NCBI GenBank assembly: GCA_004431415.1
Contig: QPMI01000255.1
Coordinates: 40,641 to 104,640 of the forward strand
Length of the DNA stretch: 64,000 nt
Origin: Cyanophora paradoxa
Taxonomy: Eukaryota > Glaucocystophyceae > Cyanophorales > Cyanophoraceae
Direction of reading: 5' to 3'
Position 1 is the stretch's first letter. The number at the start of each line of letters is the position of its first letter. The translations under genes were made by a program, and so were the position numbers. The notes beneath the pieces are model-generated. The model was not told where the DNA came from and made no database searches. It worked only from the letters and a program-made list of their open reading frames with translations. This document shows, in pieces, positions 13,928 to 23,200 of this stretch.

Positions 13928-15808
13928 ACACACACCCTTCCTCCCCTCCTCCCGCCCGCCCCGCCCCGCCCCGCCCTTGCGTTGACTTTTAACGTCTGTA
14001 CAGCTTCGTCTCTATGGTTCAAAAGACGGCCCTCGCCGTCTGCATGGCCGTTTTCAGCGATCGGTGCGCCGGGCTCGATCGGCTGCGTTTGGGCAGGCCG
14101 ACGTTGACGGCGCGCGCAGACCCCTGATTCAGGCCCTAATGGGCGCTTTCATTATCTTCATAGGCAAGTGCTAGCGGAGCGCCCGCCGGCCTTATACGCA
14201 GCGCGCGCTGAGCGGCGGCTTCCGCGCACTGCGGCATGCGCAGGCATCGTGCTCCACATTCAGTTGAAGCCGCGCTCAAGCCGGCGGATGTCCGCGATCG
14301 AGGTGGCGTGCCAGATCGGCGTCCTCACCACCATCTGGCTGTGCGTCGACCTCCGCCCACCCGTTTCGTCGTGACGCAAGCGGGCACCGCAGGGGTATCT
14401 TCCTCTTCCCGGACGCGGAGCTGAACGAGGACCAGAAGAGCCTGATCGCCGCCGTCGGGCTCATCTTCAACGTCTCCCTCGTCGCCATCCTGTGTCTCCT
14501 CTACCTCTTCGGCGAGGAGCGGGTCCGCCCGCTCCGCTTCCCCGCCCCATGGGGCGAAGGGTCGCCTGATCTTGAAGAGCTCCGTCTGGGCCGCAGGTGT
14601 TCGACAAGATGCGGACAGTCATGCCCTGGATGCGGAATATCCGCGCCCGCACCGTCATGGTGCGCCGCGCCCCGAAGGACGCCGACGCCGACGCGGATGG
14701 TGCGGCGGAGGGCTCGGAGGTCCCGCGGGGGCCCTCGCCGCGGCCGGGCAGCCTCGTGCACGTGACGAGCCTGGACGGGGCGGAGCCCGAGCTCGAGCCG
14801 CCGCTCTCGGAGCCCGTGTACCGCGAGCTCGCGCCCGGCCCCGGCGACGACGTCGACCGTGAGAGCGCGAGCGCGGCGGGAGCCGGCCAGCGGGCACGCA
14901 GTCGCGGGAGGGACTACGGCGTCGATTCCGACGAGGAGCGCAAAGAGCGTGGCCTGGTCCTCGCGAAGGGGCCGATGGCGAGCCCGAGCCTGACGGGGAC
15001 GGCGGGGCCGAGCCCGCTCCTCGCGGGCCTCCGGGGGCCCCCGCTGGAGGGCGGCGAGCGGGCAGCGGAGGAGCGGGCGCCCTCGGCCAGCGCCCGGCCC
15101 CCGAGCGTCACCGCGCCCGACCTCTTCCAGCTGGACGCCCGCCCGCGCCCGGACGGCGAGCTCGATCGCGAGCCCGGGGCCTCTGACGCCGCCCCCGAAC
15201 CCGGCCATGAAAGCGGCAGCCCGTCCCTTGTCCGCGACGTCAGCCCCGAGCCGCCGCTTGTCAGCGTGGTCGACCCCGGGCAGCTGCGCAGGCAACGACG
15301 ATCGGCGAGCGCGCCCATGATAATGGTCGAGCCAATGCTGCCGAACCAGCCGATCTCAACCCGGCTCGACTTCGAGATGCTCCGCGTGGACGGGATGCTC
15401 CGCGTGGCGGGGGGCAACCCCGTCACCAGCGTCCATGCCGAATTCGACGGCGACCCGTCATCGCTAGATCCGTTGATGCGGGTGGTGTCGCCGTCGCTGT
15501 CGGGGCGCAGGATCATCCTCCCGCCCCTGCAGACGGCGTCAGCGATCGCCCCTGTCGACGATCCTTTCGGAGGGCGCTTCACGAGCAGCCCTCGGCCCCT
15601 CGGCTCAGACTTGGACGTGCTTCTCAGGCCGAGCTCGCGTGCGGCCGCTGGCGCCACCCAGCGCTCGCGGCCGCCGTCGACGTCGGCGTCGCCTGCCCCC
15701 GACCACGACGCCTCCGCCCCTGGCGTCGGCCGCGGTGGGGACGTCGACGGGGCGGCGCAGCGCGAGGATGGCGATCCTACCGTCAATTGCAAAATCGATG
15801 TTGTGTAA
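1..15808 (+). CDS. Long IPT/TIG-repeat, beta-helix, multi-pass membrane protein (5' partial)
   Basis: A multi-exon gene that enters the window already in coding sequence and ends at a TAG/TAA-type stop at 15808. Domain order: an unassigned N-terminal segment (about 140-1290), roughly a dozen IPT/TIG Ig-like repeats, a Cys-rich knot, a Pmp-type right-handed beta-helix, a second Cys-rich stretch, several hydrophobic spans and a charged tail. Exons join through conventional GT-AG introns, for example 6040-6119, which joins an IPT 'SPSEG' end to 'SVRGGDRVTLVG'. IPT and Pmp-type repeats are known extracellular adhesion or ligand-binding modules, so a cell-surface receptor or adhesin is inferred; the ligand is unknown. 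Treating the whole stretch as one gene is inference: no start codon or intergenic gap is evident inside it, but two adjacent genes are possible. A frame change at a G run near 705 looks like a 1-nt indel. Confidence 0.7.
1490..6440 (+). other. IPT/TIG Ig-like repeat region
   Basis: About twelve consecutive repeats of roughly 90-110 residues carry the IPT/TIG signature: a hydrophobic strand, then Pro and Gly, then 'GG' followed by 'VT' or 'LT' and a Gly turn. Clear examples are 'SGGNVVTISGEFLG' near 1560, 'SGGTSVTLQGEFY' near 2400, 'DGGTIITLTGTDL' near 4190, 'EGGETLTVTGNYI' near 4950, 'DGGTPLTLTGRWP' near 5270 and 'RGGDRVTLVGRN' near 6130. Asn-x-Ser/Thr sites and paired cysteines suggest an extracellular location. 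Several repeats are split by GT-AG introns (about 3157-3322, 3640-3733, 4545-4589, 5826-5891). Confidence 0.85.
6770..7015 (+). other. Cys-rich knot between IPT and beta-helix regions
   Basis: The frame contains 'CGENYAAGDGCDCGCGVFD' followed by 'PDC' and further cysteines. This C-x-x-x-Y-x-x-G-D-G-C-D-C-G-C-G-x-x-D-P-D-C pattern recurs in secreted proteins of bacteria and algae and is presumably a small disulfide-bonded module. It follows a segment (about 6460-6690) of mixed alpha/beta character that I do not recognise. Confidence 0.65.
7200..11100 (+). other. Right-handed beta-helix (Pmp-type repeats)
   Basis: The entry motif 'NDGSFLRPFESVARALEG', then 'LLPGRHRW', is the usual start of algal parallel beta-helix domains (one line of sequence per helical turn). 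It is followed by many 'GGAI/GGAV/GGAL' turns paired with 'FxxN/FxxC' turns, for example 'GGAVYV' near 8555, 'GGAILAKQ' near 8680, 'GGAVYVDS' near 9370, 'GGAVYVTG' near 9615 and 'GGGLF' near 9840 and 10620. This is the polymorphic-membrane-protein repeat pattern. At least six exons contribute, with short introns such as the one around 9691-9756. Confidence 0.85.
11968..12298 (+). other. Long AT-richer intron of the surface-protein gene
   Basis: A 331-nt GT-AG intron, donor GTCAGT after the first membrane span and acceptor after CTGACTGGCGGGGCAG. It contains several loose copies of a GGGACACTTTCGCGCA-like motif (about 12040-12235). It is far longer and lower in GC than most introns in the window. 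Confidence 0.6.
13569..13935 (+). repeat. 167-bp tandem duplication with poly-C tracts and a CA repeat
   Basis: Bases 13569-13735 recur directly at 13736 onward with an offset of 167. The unit contains the end of one exon ('DFRLFFSFLYR'), a complete short intron, the next small exon ('GYDREHFYFAF') and a run of C. The first C run is about 23 nt. The second is about 34 nt (13880-13913) and is followed by about ten CA units (13914-13935). The second copy lacks a usable acceptor at its left edge, so it may be spliced out inside one long intron ending at the CAG before 14004. Confidence 0.85.
14597..15808 (+). other. Charged cytoplasmic tail of the surface protein
   Basis: After the last membrane span, about 400 residues rich in Pro, Ala, Arg, Asp and Glu run to the stop at 15808 ('NCKIDVV' end). 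No domain is recognised. It is likely the intracellular tail because it follows the hydrophobic block and lacks Cys pairs and N-glycosylation clustering. Two TGTAA motifs lie just after the stop and could contribute to 3'-end formation; that is speculative. Confidence 0.55.
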
Positions 15809-17241
15809 CGCGTGTAAATTTAGCGTCGCGGCGAAGCATTCGGACCACCGTGGCATCCGATTTTGCATAGGGCTTTCTAGGTTGCTAGGCTTTTCGCACG
15901 TTCATGTCACAGTGTACACGTAGGAATTTCGAAAAAAACTACTGTAGAATTTCGAGCTCGTAGCACCTTTTTGGGTTCCTGCTGCAAAATATATACTATG
16001 CGCATGCCATGATATCGATGATCGTTAGAACGTTGGAGCACGTGCGTATGCATCATGGCATGGCCTCGCAGCTTCTCTTTTAACGAATTTAGATCGATCT
16101 TCTGATGAAAGATAGTAATGCGTAAATGATTTGTAGTTTCGATTCCGCCAAGTGTAAGTCGCTTTTACAGTATACGTATGCGTTCTTGTGCATGTCTAGG
16201 GAATCGTAGGCAAAGAAATGTGTAACGTAGTGTGTTGCCATGTGTAGTAGGCAAAAGTAGGCAAAGCGTTATATGTTGCTATGTATACACATGCGCAGTG
16301 CAAATTAAGTGTTCGAAATTATTGAAGCGCCAATTGCAGCGCTAGTCGACGTCTTGATTAAAGCCATATTGCATGATAAATTGAAGACATGATTCAAGCT
16401 GAGTGCCGAATCTGAAAGGGAGCAGCCAAACCAATTGCAATTCCAAAACTGAAGCTTTTGAGGGGAATGAGAATTCAAATGCCCCCTGCAGTGGGAAAGA
16501 AGTACGCGAAAGAGGATATCCAGTGCAAGAAGCCCAATATTTATGGGAATAACCAATGCAAAGGAATCGAAAGACTAATGTGAACAATAAAGAAGGACCG
16601 GAAATCAATTCGAAAGGAGGCTAAAAAATTCGAATTTGAAACACCAGGGCGCCTCATCACCCTCAGCCTCACCCTCACCCTCAGGGCGCCTCATTCATGA
16701 TCACGATTGGAATATTTGGGTCTCATGACGTCGGCGTCGACTGTTTCGAATTCACTCGCGTGCAATCACTCTCAGAGTCTAGATCTGATCACGTTGAGCT
16801 CGAGCCGGAGCCTGGACTGCGTGCGTTCTGGATAGGGCGCCGTGTCTGTCGTCTCGTCGCCGCGGCCGTACGCGCGATGGCCAGAGGGTTGGCATTGAGG
16901 AGGGCCGGGCCGGGTTCACGGTAGGTCTGACACCCCTTGTTTATAGCCGATCGCGAGTATACGTAGCTGCGCGGTACTTCTAGATCTGCCCTAGCGCTAG
17001 CGGCCATCATGGCACAGGCGTCGCTCCTGCCGGGCTGCGGAGCCGACGACGCTCTAGATCTGGCCCCAGCAAATTCGAATGGCGAACTTGCAATATTAAT
17101 GCGCCTATTTGACAGAACGCACTAACTGAATGCAAACTAACTGAATACAAACTCGCATTCAATGCAGTGCGCAGCTGCGGCCTGCGCTACGCGACGGGGC
17201 GCTGGCTGGTGCTCGGGCGAGAGCTCGGGGGGCCTACTAAA
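15809..17241. other. Intergenic spacer between convergent genes, no gene seen
   Basis: About 1.4 kb of distinctly lower GC than the flanks, lying between the 3' ends of the surface-protein gene and the kelch/filamin gene. It holds short direct repeats ('AGGCAAA' units near 16208-16265, 'AGGGCGCCTCAT' twice near 16648-16694 around a CCTCA-rich stretch, 'AACTGAATNCAAACT' twice near 17123). I see no conserved coding frame, tRNA or other RNA gene. Confidence 0.6.
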
Positions 17242-20200
17242 CTAGTATGCCATGAAGTCGAGGGCCTCCTCGTTGGGGTCCTCGAGGGGCGAGTAGGAGA
17301 CGACGGAGGCGGCGAGCTCGAGCGCGCGCCGCCGCGCCGCCGAGCCGGCCCGCACCGACGGCCGCCGCCCCGTTCCCGAGGGCGGCCGCCCCGCGTCCGG
17401 CGGCCCCGCGACGGTGAAGCTCTCGGGCCAGTGGGAGAGGGGGCGGCCCTCCTGCGTGACCCGGATCTGGTAGTCGCCGGGGGCGCTGGGGCGGAAGAGG
17501 CAGACGAGCGTGCCGTCCCCGGGGCGGAGCCACGAGACGGGGAGGCGGGAGCCGTCGGCCAGCGAGTCGACGGCGACCTCGAAGGGGCCCCCGCCCCCGC
17601 CCCCGCCCTCGGCGGCGCCCTCGCCGGCGGCGTCGAACTCGGCGTGGGAGGAGAGGAAGGCGAGGCGGCACTCGGTCCCCGGCGCCATCGCAGGCCGCAC
17701 CGTCGTCTCGCACAGCACCCGCGTCCCCTCCCCCGCTCCCCCCGCTCCCGCCGCGCCGCCGCCCCCGCGCTGCTCGCCCGCCGGCCCCGCCGGCACGCCA
17801 CCTCCGCCGCGCCGGCGAGCGAGGAGAAGAGCGGCCCCGGGGCCCCTCGACCGCAGCCTGCGGGGCCTCGCCGGCGGCGCAACCCGCGGCGCCGAGCGGC
17901 TCGAGCTCGGGCGGCGCGCCCCGAGCAGCAGCGGCTCCGGGGCGCCCGGCGGGGGCGGGCGGCGAGGGGGCGGGGCGGCGTGCGGGGCCGGCTCGGGGTC
18001 CGTGGCGGTGTACTCGAGGGACAGGCGGGGAGGGCGCCCCCTGGAGGGCCACGGCGAGGGCGTAGCGCCCCGGCGCCGCCGGCGTGAAGCGCACGAGGGC
18101 CTCCCCGGGGCACCGCCGGGGAGGACGGCGGCGGGGAGCGTGGGCCGCCGGGGGCCGTGGCGGAGGCGGCGAGGAGCGCCGCCGCCTCCTCCGCCGGCGG
18201 CGCGTTGCCGAAGGCGTCGGCGAGGCGCACGCGCGCCTCCACGGGCCGCCCCGCCGGGCCCGCCGCCGGCCCCGCCAGCTGCACCTTCGCCTGCTCCGCG
18301 CTCACCTCCGCTGCCGCCGCCTCAGCGCGCAGGGCGCCGGCCGGGGCGCGGGGCAGGGCGGCGGACCCGGGACGACGGTGAGGGAGAGGGGCACGGGGCA
18401 GGGCTCGCGGCCGGCGACGCGGAGGAGAAGGCGTAGGGCCCGCCGGCCCGCCGCGGAGTGAAGCTCGCCGCGTACGACCCTGCGCCCCCGCCCCGCCCCG
18501 TCGCTCCCCGCCCCGGGGACGGGAGGGCGGGGCGGGGCGGACCGTGGCCGCGGTCGCGGATGGCGACGGGGAGGGTGTCGCCGGCGGGCCCCACGCAGCG
18601 GAGGGCGAAGAGGGCGGCGTCGCCGCCGGCGCGGCGCAGGTTCCCGTGCGCGTCCACCGCCGTGAAGAGCAGCGCGCACTCCGTCCCCGCCACCAGCTGC
18701 CCGCTCCGCCCCGGCCCGTGGAAGCAGCGCCCCGGCTCCGGCGGCCCGGCTGCACTTCCACGCCGGCCTCCAGCGGCGGCAGCGGCCCGGCGGGGCCCCC
18801 ACGCCGGCGCGAGGGGCACGGGGCGGGCGGGCGGGCGGGGAGGCGGAGGGAGGCGGTGTAGGAGCCGGCGACGGTGGGGCGGAACTCGGCGAGGAGCGCC
18901 CCCGGCCGCGTTGGGTGCGGCCCGAGGGCCCCGGGCACCGTGATCACCGCCTCGGGGGCCCCGGGGCGCGCCGCCGCCGCGCGGAGCTCGGGAGCGAGGG
19001 TGCGCGCGTCCACCGACGCCCCCGCGTTGCCGAACTCGTCCCGCGGCACAAGCGCCACCCGGCACGCACTGCGTCCCCGCGTCAGCGCCGCCGAGCAGGA
19101 GGGGGGAGGGGGGGGGGGGGGAGGGGGCAGGGCTGCTCGCCCGCCGGCGGTGCAGTGGGGCGTCTCGAGCTCGAGGCGGGAGGTGAGGGGTGCGCGGGGC
19201 CCGGGGCGACCCGTAGGGGAAGGGCGATCCCGGGAGGGGCTGTCCGGCGAGGGCGAGGTGGACGCGGTAGCCGCCGGCGCGCCGCAGGCGGAGGGTCGCC
19301 ACGAGGGCGCCCCGCCGGCCGGCGCGGGGGCGACCTCCGCCGGCAGCGTCTCCCCGCCGGCGGCATCGGCCTCGGCCCACGCCTCGAGCACCGGTCCGAC
19401 GGGGGCGGCAGGGCCCCCGCCTGCGCCGCCAGCACGACGGTCGCCCGCCACGCCGCCCCGGCCCGCACCTCCGCCGGAGGCCGCCCCGCCAGCTCCCCGC
19501 CCGCCGGCCCGGCCCCGTCGCGCCCGCCTGGGCGCCGGCGTCGGCACAGCTTCGGGGTCCCTCGAGTAGCTCGACTCGTCGGCCTCCGTTCCGCTCCCGC
19601 CAGTCTCCGATGCCGCCGCCGCCTTGAGCGCCGCGGCGGCCTCCTCGCCAGGGTCCTCGGCGGGAGCGGGAGGGGGCGGCGGGCGAGGGCCTGGGCGGGG
19701 CCTGGACGGGGCCGGGAGGGCGCGCCAGCGGAGGGGCGTGCCGGGAGGGCGCCCCCGCGACGGCGACGCGGAGCTCGTACTCGCCCGCGGCGGCGGCGGC
19801 GGCCCCGCGGTAGACGCCCTCCCCGGCCTCCTCCAGCCGGCCCAGCGCCACCTCGCCCCGCCGCCGGCGCCCACGGGCCGGCGGCGAGGGCGAAGCGGGC
19901 CGCGTCGGCGCCCTGGGGGCGGAGGAAGCCGTTGCAGTCGCGGGCGACGATGACGAAGGAGAAGGGGGCGCCGGCGGGGAGGGGCCCCGCGCGCTCCGCG
20001 GCGACGCTGCAGCGGGCCGCCTCCAGCGGGCCGCTCTCCTCCCCGCACTGCGTCCCCGGCGCCGCATCCGCCTCCTCTTGCGCCCCTTGCGCCTCCTCCT
20101 CCTCGACCCCCCCCCTCTCCAGCAGCTCCTCCACAGCCTCCTCCTCTCTCTCCGCCCTCCCCTCCCCGGCCTCCGCCCCTGTCTCCCCGGCCTCCGCCCT

Positions 20201-23200
20201 CGCCTCGGCGAGGGCCGCGGAGGCCGGGGAGCTCTGCCGGCTCCTAGCAACGGCCGGCGGCGCCTCTTGCGCCTCCGGGGCCGGCGTGGCCGGTGCGGAG
20301 CTGGCTGCAGGGTAGGAGGCGGCGGCGGGGGGAGTCGAGGGCGAGGATGCGCCGTGGGGGCTCGTGGAGGGGGAGCGAGCGGGCGTGGGGGATGGCTCTG
20401 GGGAAATTTCGGGGGAGGAGCGGGGGCGGGGCGTGGGGGTGGACGGGGCGGGGTGGAGGCGGGGGCAAGACCGGGGCGTGGACGGGGAGCTGGAGCGGGG
20501 AGCCGCGGACGTGGAGCGGGGCGCCGCCGGCGGCCGGCACGACGCGCGCCTCGGCCGCGTACGCGCCGGGGAGCGTCGGGAGGAGCTCGACGAGGGCGTA
20601 GCCGGCGGGCCCCTCGACGACGGCGACGGCGGGGGGCGGGAGGGCTCGAGGCCGCCCGGGGCGAGGACGGAGGCGAAGAGGGCGGGTGGCGCGGCGAGAC
20701 GGCGTTCCCGAAGGCGTCCGCCAGCTCCACCCGCAGCCGCGCCGGGCGCCCCACCTCCAGCGGGCCGGCGGTCTCCACCCGCAGGCAGCTCCGCGCGGGG
20801 TCCGGCGCCCCGGGCTCGACCGCCCACACGAGGGTCGGGGGCCCAGCGGGGCCCCACTCGCGCCCCGCGGGGAGGGCCCCCTCGGGGCCGGCACCGCCTC
20901 TCCGGCGAGGCGGAGGCGGAGGGCGTAGAGGCCGGCGGCGGCGGGGGCGAAGGCGAGGCGGAGGGCGGCGGGCCGGCGGGCGGAGCTCGACGGGGAGGGG
21001 CGCCGCGGGGGCCCCTCGAGGGCCTCCAGCGCCGCCTCGACGCCCCCCGCGGGGCCCCGCCTCGTTCCCGAACGCGTCCCGGCACCGGAGCTCCACCCCG
21101 GCCTCCTCGCCGGCCCCCGACGCCGCCGGCCCGCGAGCCGCACCCGGCACGCAGCCGCGTGGGCCGGGGCGGGAGCACGGTCCAGCGCAGGGCTCGCCGG
21201 GATCGCCCGCCCGTCCGCGAACACCTCGACCTCGTACTCCCCGCCGCCTCCAGGGGCGTGCAGCACTCGTACGCCCCCTCCTCACCGTCCGCCGCCGCCG
21301 CGAAGCTCAGCGCCCGCGCCCGCCCTCGGGCCCGCGCGCCACGGCGTAGAGGCCGTCGGCGTCGGATGCGCCCTGCCGCCCCGTGAGCAGCCGGGGGAGG
21401 AGGAGCGCGGCGGGGGCGGGGCGGGCGGGTCGCACGGAGCGGAGGGCGCCGGAGTGGTCGCGCGCGGCGACGCGGATGCGGGCGGGGCGCCGGCGACGGA
21501 GCGCGCCGGCTCCAGGGCCGCCGCCCCGAGCGCTCCGCCGAGAGCACCGCTGCGCCGGATCGGCGGGGCGAGGCGGGGCGGGGCGGGGCGGGGCGGGGCC
21601 GGGCGGGGGGCGGACCGGGGACGGCGCTCCAGAGGAAGGGGCTCCCCTGGACGTCCTCGCCGGCGAGGGTGACGCGGCCGAGTAGTCGCCAAGCGGCCCC
21701 GCGGCGACCCGCAGGGCGTAGCGCCCGGGCCGGCGGCGGCGAGGGCGAACTCGGGGCGAGCCCCGCGGGGCCCCGCACCTCGAAGGAGAGCGCCTCGAGT
21801 CCTCCCGCCCCGCCCGCCCGTTCCCGAAGCGGTCCCTGGCCCCGCCCCCGCTCAGCAGCAGCGGCGGCGACAGCGGCCGGCGCCGGCAGAGCGGGCGAGC
21901 GCACCGGGTGGCGAGGAGGAGCTCGAAGGGCTCCCCCGCGGGGACGCGCACCGCCCCGCCGGCGCTCTCCAGCGCGCTCCCCGCGGCGCTCAAGGGCCCC
22001 GGGGCGACGGAGAGGGGGAAGAGGCGGCGGGCGACGAGCTGCCCGTCGAGGTCGGCCATCACCTCGTACGCCCCCGCCGCCTCCGTCCGGAAGGCCGCCG
22101 TCCAGACGCCCCCGGCGTGCGCCAGGCTCCGCATCAGCACGGGCCGCACGTGCACCCGCTCGCCCGTCTGGCGCCCCCTCAGCCGCGCCGGGGCGGGGCG
22201 GGGCGGGGCGGGCCTCGGGCGGGGGCGGCGGAGCGGATGCGGACGCGGAGGCGGCCCTCGACGGCCTCGATCGGGTTCAGGTTCCCCAGCGCCTGCCCCG
22301 CCCCGCCCGCCTCACGCCCGCCCCGCCCGCCCCCGGCGCCCCGCGGCCGGGCCGGCGCACGTCCCGGAGCTCGATGTGGAAGGCGGCGCTCTCGCCGGCC
22401 ACCGCCGCCAGCGCCGCGCCCTCCGCCACCGTGCACCGCCCCGCCGCGATGGGCGCTGCGGCGGCCTCAGGGGCGGCGGGGGCGGCGGGGCGGCGGGGGC
22501 GGCCAGGGAGGACGGCGAGCTCGAAGGGGGAGCCGGCGACGTGCGCCCCGTTGACGGCGACGTGCAGCAGGTACTCCCCCGTCCGCCGCGCCTCGTACTC
22601 CACCAGCTGCGCGCCCCGGGGCCCCTGCTCGCGACCCCGGGGGAGCGGGGCGGAGCGGCGGGCGCACGTAGGAGCCGTCCCGCGTCGGTGCAGCGGCAGG
22701 CGACGTGCACCCCCGCGGGGCCTCTCCCGCCTCGAAGCGGACCTTCGCGGGGGCGGCTCGGCGGGGCGGCTCGGCGGGGCGGGACGGGGCGGGGCGGGCG
22801 GGGGACCTCGACGAGGTCGCCGCCGGAGGGGACCTCCTCGCCCATCTCGTCCCGCGCCCGCACCACGAAGCAAGTCCCCGCCCCGCCTCCGCCCGACCCG
22901 TCCCGCCCCGACCGCCACGCTCCGCGCCCCGACACCCGCGCTGCGCCCCGCCCCCCGCTCGCCGCCCCGCCCCCCGCTCGCCGCCCCGCGAGGTCGGAGG
23001 GCGGCGGGGCACGGACCGAGGGTGACGAGGCGGCGGCGTGGCCGTAGCGCGGGGGCGGCGCCGGCCCGCCCAGCGTCACCTCCCGCCACAGCAACGCCTC
23101 TACCGCGCCCTCAGCGGCGCCGGGCGGGGCGGCCGGCGGGCGGGCGGGGCGCGCCACGGGCGGTGTCGGCGACCCAGAGGTCGGCGAGCCAAGGCCCGCG

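Larger units (their letters stand above)
11240..14580 (+). other. Cys-rich juxtamembrane segment and multi-pass membrane region
   Basis: 'CQSGYRGPLCGSCGTGFGR' and following cysteines (about 11815-11900) look like an EGF-type or receptor-like cysteine module. Hydrophobic segments follow in successive exons: 'VIGISAAIAFLFFAG' (about 11925), 'VIPVLLAILVPLMHIMA' (about 12840), 'IYVVGCIVLIFFF' (about 13070), 'FYGLGIPAGFALFLY' (about 13490), 'ALAVCMAVF' (about 14035), 'ALMGAFIIFIG' (about 14135), 'VACQIGVLTTIWL' (about 14305) and 'LIFNVSLVAILCLLYLF' (about 14460). Around seven or eight spans are likely. The architecture (beta-helix, Cys-rich, multi-TM) is familiar from algal predicted surface proteins; function is unknown. 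Confidence 0.65.

Noticed and set aside
13880-13935. Poly-C and CA tract as telomere or centromere sequence
   Set aside because: It sits inside a gene between exons, is a simple homopolymer and dinucleotide run, and has no telomere-type repeat unit.
17187-20048. Very long open frames on both strands (up to about 950 residues) through 17-25 kb and 57-64 kb
   Set aside because: At this GC content stops are rare, so shadow frames of several hundred codons arise by chance. They are Arg/Ala/Pro/Gly-rich with no family similarity and overlap genes supported by motifs.
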